Shown piece by piece: positions 43,898-53,094 of a DNA stretch of 64,000 nucleotides. Numbering within the stretch: position 1 is the stretch's first letter; every line of letters begins with the position of its first letter. The DNA comes from an uncultured Aquimarina sp. (GTDB taxonomy: Bacteria; Bacteroidota; Bacteroidia; Flavobacteriales; Flavobacteriaceae). The stretch covers positions 186,001 to 250,000 of the forward strand of contig CANNBP010000008.1 of assembly GCA_947502885.1 (NCBI GenBank), read 5' to 3'. Made by a program: the position numbers and the translations under genes. The notes beneath the pieces were generated by a model. That model had not been told where the DNA came from. It made no database searches and saw nothing but the letters and a program-made list of their open reading frames with translations.

Positions 43898-44965
43898 ATG
43901 AAAATTCTGATCGATATTGGACACCCTGGACATGTACATTTGTTTAGGAATTTTGTTAAAGTTATGCAGGATAAAGGGCATGAGTTTTTGTTTACCTGTA
44001 GAGAAAAAGAGTTCGAAATAGAGTTACTAAAAGCTGCTGGGTTTAACTATGTGTCTTTTGGTAAAAAATATAACTCGACTACCGGAAAAATATGGGGACT
44101 ACTAAAGTTTGATATACTAGAGGTTATACAAGGGTTAAAATTTAAGCCCGATGTTTTGATGAGTCATGGATCGCCTTATGCTGCACATGCCGCAGCAATT
44201 CTTCAAAAACCACATATTTCGCTAGAAGACTCAGGTAATTGGGAGCAAATTAAAATTTACTTACCCTTTACAAAGGCCGTGCTTACTCCAGATGTTCTTT
44301 TCGAAGATTTGGGACCAAAACAAGTGCGATACAATAGTTATCATGAACTAGCATATTTACACCCAAAATATTTTGAAAGTAATGCGACGCATCATTCAAT
44401 TTTAAATATTGATGAAGAAAAAGAATATGTAGTATTAAGATTTGTTTCCTGGAATGCCTCACATGATAAAGGACAAACAGGATTTACATCGCACGAAAAA
44501 GAACAAATTGTAAACTACTTAGATTCAAAATATGAAGTGTTTATTTCGTCGGAAAGTGAACTCCCAGAGAAGTACGAAAAATTCAAAATAAAAATCGCGC
44601 CCGAGGATATGCATGAAGTGTTATCGGGAGCTACATTTTTTGTTGGCGAAGGAGCAACTATGGCTGCAGAAGCGGGAGTTTTAGGAACGCCTTCAATTTA
44701 TGTTAATTCTATTCGAAGAGCTTATAACGAAGATCAAGAGAAATATGGATTGGTATATAATTTCCAAAATGGGAAAGGGGTATTAGAGAAAATCAAGGAA
44801 TTAGAAAGTTTGCCAAATCTAAAAGAAGCGTTTAGAGAACGATTACAAAAATTGCTAATAGACAAAATCGATCTTACGGCATTTATGGTATGGTATGTAG
44901 AGCATTTTCCAGAAAGTCAACATACAATGAAAGCTAACCCTAATTATGATCTTAACTTTAAATAA
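43898..44965 (+). CDS. DUF354 family protein (GT-B-like)
   Basis: The 355-residue protein starts MKILIDIGHPGHVHLFRNFV and includes FKPDVLMSHGSPYAAHAAAI, KAVLTPDVLFEDLG and FFVGEGATMAAEAGVLGTPS. This is the DUF354 pattern, related to UDP-GlcNAc 2-epimerase and MurG-like GT-B proteins. It is common in surface-polysaccharide loci. A sugar-nucleotide role is likely, the reaction unknown. Its stop shares one base with the next ATG. Confidence 0.85.
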   Translation: MKILIDIGHPGHVHLFRNFVKVMQDKGHEFLFTCREKEFEIELLKAAGFNYVSFGKKYNSTTGKIWGLLKFDILEVIQGLKFKPDVLMSHGSPYAAHAAAILQKPHISLEDSGNWEQIKIYLPFTKAVLTPDVLFEDLGPKQVRYNSYHELAYLHPKYFESNATHHSILNIDEEKEYVVLRFVSWNASHDKGQTGFTSHEKEQIVNYLDSKYEVFISSESELPEKYEKFKIKIAPEDMHEVLSGATFFVGEGATMAAEAGVLGTPSIYVNSIRRAYNEDQEKYGLVYNFQNGKGVLEKIKELESLPNLKEAFRERLQKLLIDKIDLTAFMVWYVEHFPESQHTMKANPNYDLNFK

Positions 44966-45714
44966 TGGATTTTACAGTAAAAAAATATACCAAATTATTA
45001 CAGTCGCTTATTAATCAGGATTATTCTTTTCAGACCTTCGATGATTTTATAAGCAACCCGAATAAAAGAGTAGTAGTATTGCGTCATGATGTTGATTTAT
45101 TACCAAATAATTCTTTAGAATTTGCAAGAATACAAGCAGAAAATAAAGTGAAGGGAACCTATTACTTTAGAGCAGTTCCAGAAAGTTGGGACGAAAAAGT
45201 AATCAAGGAAATTAGTGCCTTGGGCCATGAGATAGGGTATCATTATGAGTGTTTAACGACCTGTAACGGAGATTTAAAAAAAGGAATTCTAGATTTTGAA
45301 ATAAACTTGAAAGCTCTTAGAGCATTAGCTCCAGTATCAACAATATGTATGCATGGTAGTCCAATGTCACGATATGATTCTAAGGACCTTTGGAAGACAT
45401 ATTCGTATAAAGATTATGCTATTATAGCAGAGCCCTATTTTGATGTTGATTTTGAGCAGGTATTTTACCTAACAGATACTGGCCGCCGATGGGATGGACA
45501 TAAGGTAAGTGTTAGAGATCGAGTACAAACCTCGATGAAGGAGACATTTCATACCACGGATCAAATTATTAATGCCGTAGAAACATTGCCAAACCAAATC
45601 ATGTTTACTTTTCATCCACAACGTTGGAATGATGATAAAGGAATGTGGGCAAAAGAACTCGTTTTACAAAATACCAAGAATGTAATAAAAAAGTTCTTTT
45701 TTGTTAACAAATGA
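44965..45714 (+). CDS. Polysaccharide-deacetylase-like protein
   Basis: The 249 residues keep the carbohydrate esterase 4 elements VVVLRHDVDLLPNNSLEF (His-Asp-x-Asp metal site), HEIGYHYECLTT (second site) and CMHGSPMSRYD, MFTFHPQRWND (late motifs). Family members remove N-acetyl groups from sugars. A free amine made here would be an acceptor for the ATP-grasp or FemAB enzymes, an inference. It is the last gene before a 340-base gap. Confidence 0.82.
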   Translation: MDFTVKKYTKLLQSLINQDYSFQTFDDFISNPNKRVVVLRHDVDLLPNNSLEFARIQAENKVKGTYYFRAVPESWDEKVIKEISALGHEIGYHYECLTTCNGDLKKGILDFEINLKALRALAPVSTICMHGSPMSRYDSKDLWKTYSYKDYAIIAEPYFDVDFEQVFYLTDTGRRWDGHKVSVRDRVQTSMKETFHTTDQIINAVETLPNQIMFTFHPQRWNDDKGMWAKELVLQNTKNVIKKFFFVNK

Positions 45715-46054
45715 AAACCTAAATATCTCAGTGTTTTAAAGAGATGAATTTTATTAATTTTTCTTAAATGTTAGGTTGTCGGATATTTCCCCGGTTTTGT
45801 CGTGTTAACTAATTGTTAATCAAAAGGTAGTGCAGTGTTAATTTGCGAAATATCATCGTTAAGTTTAGGTTATTTGCCGATTATTGAATTTTGTATCATA
45901 ATATATTTACGGAAATCCCGTTACCTAAAAAGCTATATTGCTGATATTAAGTGAATTAGCTCATAAATATTTGTTAAAACATTAACGTATTATTAGTAAT
46001 TTTTTTCTTACATTAGGTAAAATTGCCCCAGAAATCTTAAAACCAACAAAAACC
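45715..46054 (+). other. 340-base gap inside the polysaccharide cluster
   Basis: No gene is visible. The position suggests a second promoter for the sugar transferase and exporter genes. I could not identify a convincing promoter pair in the AT-rich sequence. Confidence 0.5.
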
Positions 46055-47197
46055 ATGACCACCAAATTTGCACCTTATGTTGATAACCAGATTGAAAGGC
46101 TTTTAAACCCAGAAAACAATGATGGAAAAACCGTCGTTGTAGACAGAGACTGGGATTCAGGGATAAAAAGTCTTATTTGTAAAGAGGTAGGAAAAGAGAC
46201 TTTTGACTTTGTAGATAAACATGTAGGTCGTTCTATAAAGAAGACACATGTTGTTGCAACCAGAACTTGTTTTAATATTGAAAATATACCTCTTCATAAA
46301 TTTGCGGCATTAGTTAATCTAAAAAGAGTTAACGATTTTAGAAGAATTAATAAGTATTTTGAATCTGTTAATGCTAAACTACCTGTTGGTGGTTTGTTTA
46401 TAAATCATGTAGAAACCCATGCAGTTCGTAAGAACAGAATTCTAAAAAAGATTCCAAAATCATTTGGTTATCTATATTATCTTGCTGATGTTGTGCTTAC
46501 CAGGGTTATGCCAAAACTTAAATATACTAAAGGTCTGTATTTTCATATTACAGGAGGAAAAGGTCGTGTTTTGACCAAGGCAGAAACTTTTGGACGTTTA
46601 TACTCTTGTGGTTTCGAAATTGTAGAAGAAAAGACGATAAATAATTTACTTCATTTTGTAGCGAGAAAAGTTAAAGAACCAACTTTTGATACAGACCCTA
46701 CATATGGTCCTTTAATTAAACTTAGACGATTAGGTAAGGATGGTAAGATAATTAAAGTTTATAAATTTAGAACGATGTACCCTTTTTCAGAATATTTGCA
46801 ACAATATGTTTTTGAAAAAAATAGCCTTAAAGAGGGAGGGAAAATCAAAAACGATTTTAGAATATCTCATGAAGGAAAACTTATGAGAAAATACTGGATA
46901 GACGAATTACCAATGCTTATTAATTTTGTAAAAAATGAGATGAAATTAATAGGAGTTCGTCCTTTAAGTAATCATTATTTTAGTTTGTATCCCAAAGAGC
47001 TTCAGGAAAAAAGAATTAAGGTTAAACCAGGTTTGTTGCCACCTTTTTATGCAGATATGCCAAAAACCTTAGAAGAAATAGTAGCTTCAGAATTGAGGTA
47101 TCTTGAGGAGTATGAAAAGGCGCCCTTAAAAACCGATATAAAATATTTTATGGCAATCATAAAAAATATTCTGTTCAGGGGCAAAAGAAGTTGCTAA
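46055..47197 (+). CDS. Sugar transferase (phosphoglycosyltransferase) with soluble N-terminal part
   Basis: Residues about 190-380 are the bacterial sugar transferase domain: VYKFRTMYPFSEYL, LKEGGKIKNDFRISHEGKLM, RKYWIDELPMLINFVKNEMK, GVRPLSNHY, VKPGLLPPF. It starts the repeat unit on undecaprenyl phosphate. The usual five membrane helices are missing. Instead residues 1-185 look like a degenerate methyltransferase-type fold (LPVGGLFINHV, KYTKGLYFHITGGKGRVLTK, FVARKVKEP), with a short hydrophobic stretch GYLYYLADVVLTRV that might be the membrane-dipping helix. Confidence 0.82.
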   Translation: MTTKFAPYVDNQIERLLNPENNDGKTVVVDRDWDSGIKSLICKEVGKETFDFVDKHVGRSIKKTHVVATRTCFNIENIPLHKFAALVNLKRVNDFRRINKYFESVNAKLPVGGLFINHVETHAVRKNRILKKIPKSFGYLYYLADVVLTRVMPKLKYTKGLYFHITGGKGRVLTKAETFGRLYSCGFEIVEEKTINNLLHFVARKVKEPTFDTDPTYGPLIKLRRLGKDGKIIKVYKFRTMYPFSEYLQQYVFEKNSLKEGGKIKNDFRISHEGKLMRKYWIDELPMLINFVKNEMKLIGVRPLSNHYFSLYPKELQEKRIKVKPGLLPPFYADMPKTLEEIVASELRYLEEYEKAPLKTDIKYFMAIIKNILFRGKRSC

Positions 47198-47234
47198 ACA
47201 AAAAGGTATCTTAGACGATATTAAAATCTCACAA

Positions 47235-48011
47235 ATGATCATTAAAATTTTGAAGAAATTCTGGCTTATAATTTCAATTTTACTTTTAATTTCATGTGCA
47301 TCTAAAAAGGATGTAGTTTACTTTCAAGATATAAAAAATTCCTACGAGAAAGAGATCGTAGAGACTTATGGTACCGTTTTTCAAACAGATGATTTGTTGG
47401 CTATAACCATTTCATCATCAGATATGCAGGGGTTAGAGCCTTTTAACCTCCCAGCAGTTTCTTTTAATGCTGTTCCTGGCAGTGTTGTGGGGCAACATAA
47501 ACAACTTACCTATCAAATTAAAAAGGATGGCGCAATCGATTTCCCCGTATTAGGAAAAGTAAAATTGTTAGGTTTATCTCGAATAGAAGCAGCCGCTTTA
47601 CTTAAAGAAAAATTATCTGTATATATAAAAGACCCTATTGTTCATATCGAATTAATTAATTTTAGAATAACTATATTAGGAGAGGTAAATAAACCTGGGA
47701 CTTTTACAATTTCTAATGAACGAATAAGTATTATAGAGGCTTTGGGTATGGCAGGAGATCTGTCTATAACAGGTAAAAGAACTGATGTACTCGTTATTAG
47801 AGAAGAAGGGGATAAGTATAAATACTATAGAATCGACCTTACCTCTAACAAAATTTTTGACTCCCCAGTTTTTTATTTAAAACAAAATGATGCGATATAC
47901 GTTACTCCTAATAATGCAAAGATAAAATCATCGTCATATAATAAGAATACTCCAATTTGGGTTTCTGTTGCATCAGTTATTTTGTCTTTGATCATTGTTT
48001 TAACGAGATAA
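47235..48011 (+). CDS. Wza-like polysaccharide export lipoprotein
   Basis: The 258 residues have a lipoprotein signal ending LLISCAS and a Poly_export domain (TDDLLAITISSSDMQGLEPF, YQIKKDGAIDFPVLGKVKLL). One SLBB-type repeat follows (ITILGEVNKPGTFTISNERI, EALGMAGDLS), then a C-terminal membrane helix (WVSVASVILSLIIVLTR). It forms the outer-membrane or periplasmic channel with the Wzc-like gene that follows 35 bases downstream. Confidence 0.9.
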   Translation: MIIKILKKFWLIISILLLISCASKKDVVYFQDIKNSYEKEIVETYGTVFQTDDLLAITISSSDMQGLEPFNLPAVSFNAVPGSVVGQHKQLTYQIKKDGAIDFPVLGKVKLLGLSRIEAAALLKEKLSVYIKDPIVHIELINFRITILGEVNKPGTFTISNERISIIEALGMAGDLSITGKRTDVLVIREEGDKYKYYRIDLTSNKIFDSPVFYLKQNDAIYVTPNNAKIKSSSYNKNTPIWVSVASVILSLIIVLTR

Positions 48012-48046
48012 AATGACCATAAACACACAAAAAAATAAAAAGTAAC

Positions 48047-50407
48047 ATGGGGTACCAGTACGAAAAAGATAAAAGTAATCTTACTTTTAAAGATCAACTT
48101 AATGTATATCTTAGGTACTGGAAACTATTTTTGTTATCAATAATAGTTTGTCTTGTTTTGGCTTTTTTGTATCTCAAATATACTCCTGTAGAATATAAAG
48201 TAGCCGCTACTATTTTGGTTAAAGGAGAAAAGGCAGGGTTACTATCAGAGTTATCGGCTTTTGAAGATTTAAGTATTGTAGAATCTAGTAACAAGGAGGT
48301 CGAAAATGAAATCCAAATTCTAAAATCAAGACCACTCTTCGAGAATGTAATCAAAAAGCTAAAGGCAAATTATACGTATTACGCCAAAACCAACCTGTCA
48401 AAGAGATCAGTAGAACTATATGAAAATAGACCTATTAGTGCTACTTTTATCAAGGACACATTATTTATTGATACAGAGGCAGAGTTTGTAATTACCATTC
48501 AGTCCAAAAATAAATTTACTATTAGAGAAGATGAGCATGACTTTGTTGGAGAAGGAATATTTGGGCAAGTGTTGCCTACTAGAATAGGTAATTTGATTTT
48601 AACAAGAAGCCCAGAATACTTTGAGTTTTATGTAGGAAAAGATATATACTTATCGATCAATTCGATATCAAATACCGTTGAAAATTATAAAGCAAAAGTA
48701 GGGGTAGGTTTGGTGTCAAAAGATGCAGATGTGATTTCGTTAGTAATAAATACGACTAATAGAGAAAAGGCTAAAGATATACTAGATAGATTGGTTGAAG
48801 AATATAATATTGATGCAGTACGTGATAAGAACCAAATTTATGAGAATACTGCAGATTTTATACGCGAGAGATTAACGATTATAAATTCTGAATTATCAGA
48901 TATTGAAGAAGGTGTAGAGGTATTTAAAACTACTAATAAACTTACAGATGTTTCATCAGAGACCGAATTGTTTTTAACCAATTCATCAGAAAATAAGAAA
49001 GGAGTTGTAGATACCCATACTCAATTAGGTTTAGTTAATTTTATGAATGATTACCTTCAGAAAAATAACGAAGGGTTACTGCCTGTTAATCTTGGGTTTT
49101 CTGATATGGCAATCGTGCAAATCATTTCTAAGTATAATGATATTTCTCTTAAAAGAGATGAAGTCTTAAAGGGAACTACAAATAGAAACCCTATGGTAGT
49201 AAGTCTTAACGAAAAACTAGAAAGCCTTAAACTAAGTCTTAATCAAAGCCTTGCAAATCAAAAAACAGCACTAAAAATTAAACTTAAAGATCTTGAACGA
49301 CAAGATGCGTTAATGAGTTCTAAAATAGCTTCTTTACCTAAAAAAGAACGTGAATTAAGAGATATTGTTAGACAACAGGAAATAAAGGAAACCCTGTATC
49401 TATACTTATTACAAAAAAGAGAGGAAACAGCAATTTCACTTGCAGCAACAGTAGCAAATGCAAAGATTATAGAAAAGGCTTATGCTTCTAAGTCACCAGT
49501 AAAACCTAAAAAAAGAATTATTCTATTGGTAGCTTTAATGGGAGCTATTTTTGTACCAGTATTACTTATTTTCCTTAAGGATCTCATCGATGTAAAGGTA
49601 AAAGACAGAAAAGAAATAGAAAGTATATTAAATGTTCCAATTGTTGCCGAAATTCCTAGAACAGACACTAAAAATAACTTTATAATTTCTACAGAAGATC
49701 GTTCTATTGTTGCAGAGGCATTTCGAATTTTTGAAAGTAATCTTAATTTTTTGTTGTCTGATTGTGATGAGAAAAGTAAGGTTATTTTGGTGACCTCTTC
49801 TTCTACCGGAGAAGGAAAAACGTTTAGTTCTACTAATTTAGCTATTGTGCTTGCAGAACCTGATAAAAAAATAGCATTACTTGGATTAGATTTAAGATCT
49901 CCAAAAATATTAGAATATCTTGATTTAAATAACTCACCAGGTATATCAAATTATATAAAAGATGATAAATTGAACCTAGAGGATATTATCATTAACTTAG
50001 ATGATGTGCCTGAGCTTGATATTTTAAATTCTGGTATAATACCGCCTAATCCTGTTGAGATTTTAAAGAGTAGACGTTTTAAAGAGCTTATGGTGCGGTT
50101 AAAAGAAGAATATGATTATATCATAATAGATACTCCCCCCGTAAATTTGGTTGCAGATGCACTCTTGCTGCATGAATATGTTGACTTATGTATATATGTT
50201 GTGCGATCTGGGTTTTCAGATAAGAGGTTATTAAATGTGGCTAAGAACTTGTATAAGGACAAGCGATTTCCTGCAATGGCTGTATTACTTAATGAAGTAG
50301 CCTTAAGTAATAAAAATTACTATGGATATAAATACGGTTATGGATATGGATACGGGGCTTATGGAAATACTTCTAAACCTAAACCTTGGTGGAAATTCTA
50401 CGGGTAA
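48047..50407 (+). CDS. Wzc-like polysaccharide co-polymerase and BY-kinase
   Basis: The 786 residues have the Wzz domain (two membrane helices at about 25-45 and 485-507, coiled coil with QNKENRELR-type heptads between). A BY-kinase C-terminus follows, with Walker A VTSSSTGEGKTFSSTNLA (about residue 580), IALLGLDLRSPKI (A') and YIIIDTPPVN (Walker B). The tail is Tyr-rich (NYYGYKYGYGYGYGAYG), as expected for autophosphorylation. It controls chain length and export. It is the last gene of the operon. Confidence 0.93.
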   Translation: MGYQYEKDKSNLTFKDQLNVYLRYWKLFLLSIIVCLVLAFLYLKYTPVEYKVAATILVKGEKAGLLSELSAFEDLSIVESSNKEVENEIQILKSRPLFENVIKKLKANYTYYAKTNLSKRSVELYENRPISATFIKDTLFIDTEAEFVITIQSKNKFTIREDEHDFVGEGIFGQVLPTRIGNLILTRSPEYFEFYVGKDIYLSINSISNTVENYKAKVGVGLVSKDADVISLVINTTNREKAKDILDRLVEEYNIDAVRDKNQIYENTADFIRERLTIINSELSDIEEGVEVFKTTNKLTDVSSETELFLTNSSENKKGVVDTHTQLGLVNFMNDYLQKNNEGLLPVNLGFSDMAIVQIISKYNDISLKRDEVLKGTTNRNPMVVSLNEKLESLKLSLNQSLANQKTALKIKLKDLERQDALMSSKIASLPKKERELRDIVRQQEIKETLYLYLLQKREETAISLAATVANAKIIEKAYASKSPVKPKKRIILLVALMGAIFVPVLLIFLKDLIDVKVKDRKEIESILNVPIVAEIPRTDTKNNFIISTEDRSIVAEAFRIFESNLNFLLSDCDEKSKVILVTSSSTGEGKTFSSTNLAIVLAEPDKKIALLGLDLRSPKILEYLDLNNSPGISNYIKDDKLNLEDIIINLDDVPELDILNSGIIPPNPVEILKSRRFKELMVRLKEEYDYIIIDTPPVNLVADALLLHEYVDLCIYVVRSGFSDKRLLNVAKNLYKDKRFPAMAVLLNEVALSNKNYYGYKYGYGYGYGAYGNTSKPKPWWKFYG

Positions 50408-50454
50408 TAACTTTTGAGAAAAAAGTTAGAAAATATTTAATAAGCAGGCTATTC

Positions 50455-50667
50455 TTATAACGCAGCCGGGCTTTTTTGTTTAGGAAGAATCATATCTTCT
50501 TTAGATACTACTTTTTCAAAACATGGGCTCTCCACAGGTTTTTTCCTAAAGAGTTTTTCTCTCACAACGTCCCAAATAATAGTATATAAAATTACAAATA
50601 TTCCTCCTATCAAGGTAAAAACCCCTAATACAAGACGAACTAAAAAACTCACAATACGTTTTACCAT
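50455..50667 (-). CDS. Small membrane protein, 70 residues
   Basis: MVKRIVSFLVRLVLGVFTLI followed by GGIFVILYTIIWDVVREKLF forms one long hydrophobic stretch with a basic end, then a polar tail with EDMILPKQKSPAAL. The composition fits a real protein rather than a shadow, and no gene lies opposite. It converges with the Wzc gene. Family unknown; it may be involved in envelope function, but nothing proves this. Confidence 0.5.
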   Translation of the reverse strand: MVKRIVSFLVRLVLGVFTLIGGIFVILYTIIWDVVREKLFRKKPVESPCFEKVVSKEDMILPKQKSPAAL

Positions 50668-50946
50668 AATGACTAATATTTACGTGTCAATTTTTTCAAA
50701 CAATAAAATGCTTTATTTTAAGGGTAAAAGCAATTTATGTTTTGGTTCTTAATATACCTTTACTAGTATTTTTATAAAAGAATACTATACCTAAGATGTA
50801 TGTGTGAGTTGAGAGTTTGAGTTAATATCAAAAGTACAACATTTTTGAATAGAATCATAAAGAATTACTAAAATTCAATAGAAAAACCGTAAAATAAGTA
50901 AGATATTGTTATTGTTTTCTTAAAAGCTAAAAAGTTAGAATAACAT

Positions 50947-51753
50947 TTATTCTAACTTTTTAAGAAGCTTAACTCCTGATTTATGATTGTAATATTCTGA
51001 GTGTTTTGTTAATTCTATTAATTCACTTTTTGCATTCGTAATGTCGTTTACTTTTAAATAAGCAAGAGCTAGGTACCAATAGGCTTTATGAGCATCTAAG
51101 CTATTGCTTTGCTTTAATTTTTTAAAGTTCTCGATAGCTAATGTGTTTTGGTTTATTTCTAATTGTGCGATTGCTTTATATATGAGGACTTGCCAATTAG
51201 ACTTAGTATTGTTCTCTTGTTCAATTTTATTAAATAGATCTAAAGCGGCTTTATAGTTTTGTGCTTTAAATAATTTTTCTGCAGATGCTAGCTTGTTTGT
51301 ATTGTTTCTTATTGTTAATGAGGGTAAATCACTCCAATCTTTATGGGCTAAGTATAGATGCTCATGACTAGGGCTAGTAAATAGCTTAGAGGCAATAAAT
51401 AGACCGATTATTAAAATTGCAGCAGCAGCACTTATATAGTAAAGGTATTTCTTTTTATTACCTATAGAATTGGTAGCAAAATATTGGTTTTCTGCATTTT
51501 TAATACTTTCTGCTAATATTTCTCCCTTTTTACTCTTTAAAAAAGTCAAATGTTGGTTAATCTTTGGGTGTTCATTTGAAACATCTGTTATTTCCCAATC
51601 TTGTTCATTATACACTATATTCATTTCTCTATAGAGTTCAAACTCTTTTCTAATAGTCAGACTGGATTCGAGTTTTTTTTCAAAAGCCAGAGATTCGTCC
51701 GGGGTCATTTCTCCATTTAGATATGCTTCTATTTCTTGGTCTAAATTGCTCAT
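50947..51753 (-). CDS. Anti-sigma-type TPR membrane protein
   Basis: The 268-residue protein starts MSNLDQEIEAYLNGEMTPDE, a zinc-free anti-sigma-like N-terminus found before one membrane helix. The helix is KKYLYYISAAAAILIIGLFI (residues about 103-122). The periplasmic part carries TPR-like repeats (AEKLFKAQNYKAALDLFNKI, AIENFKKLKQS, YWYLALAYLKVNDITNAKSE). The start overlaps the stop of the sigma factor gene by four bases, so both are made in step. It probably holds the sigma factor at the membrane and releases it on a periplasmic signal. Confidence 0.82.
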   Translation of the reverse strand: MSNLDQEIEAYLNGEMTPDESLAFEKKLESSLTIRKEFELYREMNIVYNEQDWEITDVSNEHPKINQHLTFLKSKKGEILAESIKNAENQYFATNSIGNKKKYLYYISAAAAILIIGLFIASKLFTSPSHEHLYLAHKDWSDLPSLTIRNNTNKLASAEKLFKAQNYKAALDLFNKIEQENNTKSNWQVLIYKAIAQLEINQNTLAIENFKKLKQSNSLDAHKAYWYLALAYLKVNDITNAKSELIELTKHSEYYNHKSGVKLLKKLE

Positions 51754-52322
51754 AACTCTTTTAATTCTTTATAGCGAGAATCTGATTGAATAGCCTCTTT
51801 AAGTTTACTTTTACATTTAAAAATACGCTGCCTTACAGTATTTTCTGTAGCATAATCTAATTCTTTAGCAATTTTAGAATAAGGCACTTTATTAAAGAAA
51901 TACCCAAGTATTTTTCTGCAATTTTCAGAAATAGAAATCAATTTTTCTTGAAACAATTCCCATTTTTCTTGTTCGTAAGCCGCTAATGCTATTTCACGTT
52001 CTTCATGAAGAGGATCAAATACAACAGAATTTGTTACCCTGTTTTTTCGGATTTTTACTTCTCTACGCCAAACATTTTTACAGATGGTGAAAAGGTATCC
52101 TTCAAAACTAGAGGAAATCGTAAATGATTTATCCTGAGCTCGCAAAGATAATTGCAATAGAGCTTTTTGCATTACGTCTTTTGCATCATCCTCAATACCA
52201 TCATGTTTATAGATGTAGGCTAAAACTTTTGGATAGACCTTACCATAAATCTCTTTGATTCCTTTCTCATTTCCAGTAATAAGGCTTTGTAGTAAGTAGT
52301 CATCATGTTTTTGGGTGATCAT
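51750..52322 (-). CDS. ECF-type sigma factor
   Basis: The 190 residues have sigma region 2 (KVYPKVLAYIYKHDGIEDDA-KDVMQKALLQLSLRA, TICKNVWRREVKIRKN) and region 4 with a helix-turn-helix (ILGYFFNKVPYSKIAKELDY, ATENTVRQRIFKCKSKLKEA). It is an extracytoplasmic-function type. The TPR anti-sigma gene is translationally coupled behind it. It likely directs the adjacent small lipoprotein and S8 protease genes, a link suggested by the shared upstream element. Confidence 0.9.
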   Translation of the reverse strand: MITQKHDDYLLQSLITGNEKGIKEIYGKVYPKVLAYIYKHDGIEDDAKDVMQKALLQLSLRAQDKSFTISSSFEGYLFTICKNVWRREVKIRKNRVTNSVVFDPLHEEREIALAAYEQEKWELFQEKLISISENCRKILGYFFNKVPYSKIAKELDYATENTVRQRIFKCKSKLKEAIQSDSRYKELKEL

Positions 52323-52357
52323 GTAATACTAAGATTGGTTATTAGAATAGATGTTTA

Positions 52358-52383
52358 GGTAACATTTATATGATTACTGACAT
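52358..52383 (+). promoter_or_regulatory. Shared 26-base element, copy 1 (sigma-gene side)
   Basis: GGTAACATTTATATGAT, three variable bases, TGACAT. It matches copy 2 (52519-52544) at 23 of 26 positions. It lies between the sigma gene start (minus strand) and a minus-strand TAAGTTTG box (52396-52389), so it overlaps the expected transcription start of the sigma gene and could be a control site. Confidence 0.55.
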
Positions 52384-52388
52384 GAGTA

Positions 52389-52396
52389 CAAACTTA
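52389..52396 (-). promoter_or_regulatory. TAAGTTTG -7 box of the sigma-factor gene
   Basis: Read on the minus strand the sequence is TAAGTTTG, a perfect TAnnTTTG box about 65 bases before the sigma start codon. No clear -33 element was found at the standard distance. Confidence 0.45.
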
Positions 52397-52518
52397 GATA
52401 TAATTTATAGATTTTTAGAGGGGCAAAAACCCTTTTTATTCTAAATCTTGTTGAGATAACCAATTTTTGATGATAAGTATTTACCAAATTTAAAAATAAA
52501 CAAAAGTTAGTATCAAAG

Positions 52519-52544
52519 GGTAACATTTATATGATAGTTGACAT
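52519..52544 (+). promoter_or_regulatory. Shared 26-base element, copy 2 (lipoprotein side)
   Basis: GGTAACATTTATATGAT, AGT, TGACAT, ending 68 bases before the ATG of the small lipoprotein gene. Near-identical to copy 1. It is a candidate promoter or operator for the ECF sigma factor encoded next door. Confidence 0.55.
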
Positions 52545-52612
52545 AAATATCTGAGGGATAAATTTTAAAATCCTTTTTTATGAACTAAAGTTGAATTTGA
52601 AAAATAAAAATT

Positions 52613-52801
52613 ATGAAAAAAAATGTTTATTTATTAATTGTAGTGGCCTTTTTGGGGTTACAAAGCTGTAGTGAAGAAGAGCATACTGATGAGGAGTTGT
52701 CATTGTATGAAGAAGAGTTATTACAAAAGGAAGAAATGGAAGTGAAATCTGAATTAGTTAAAAATTTAAAAGACACTTCATCTACTGATGATATGGATTA
52801 G
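52613..52801 (+). CDS. Small lipoprotein sharing its tail with the S8 protease prodomain
   Basis: The 62-residue protein has a lipoprotein signal (VVAFLGLQSC). An acidic stretch (EEEHTDEELSLYEEELLQ) follows, and the end is ELVKNLKDTSSTDDMD. The end matches DLVRNLKDSSSTDDMD in the S8 protease at about residues 112-127. In the protease this lies before the catalytic domain, in the likely prodomain. The small protein may be a free prodomain-like piece, either a processing partner of the protease or the remains of a partial duplication. Confidence 0.7.
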   Translation: MKKNVYLLIVVAFLGLQSCSEEEHTDEELSLYEEELLQKEEMEVKSELVKNLKDTSSTDDMD

Positions 52802-52988
52802 GTGAAACATTTCTTGAAATTGTTTATACTGAGTTTTTGATATATGTCAAGAAAAGGGTCGTGAATATTTATGCGAATAGTATCCTTTTCAAGCTTTGAC
52901 TATCGGATTTCGTTAAATGATTGGGATATATTTTTTAATGTCGGGTTTTGTAAAAATCATTTTCTAAATGGAAATGTTCAAAATTTTG

Positions 52989-53009
52989 GGTAACATTTTA
53001 TTTACTTTG
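52989..53009 (+). promoter_or_regulatory. Partial copy of the GGTAACATTT element before the S8 gene
   Basis: GGTAACATTTTATTTACTTTG shares the first ten bases of the 26-base element and lies about 86 bases before the S8 start. A further GGTAAC stretch is at about 53020. It suggests that the S8 gene belongs to the same regulon as the small lipoprotein. Confidence 0.4.
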
Positions 53010-53094
53010 TGCTCTTTTTGGTAACTATGTATTAACCAACAAAGTATCAAAGGTCTTGGGGAAGATGATTATACTTTGAGATTTTAAAATTTTA

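Noticed and set aside
50330..50380. GGATATGGA-type repeats at the end of the Wzc gene as a DNA repeat array
   Set aside because: They encode the Tyr/Gly-rich tail typical of BY-kinases and need no other explanation.
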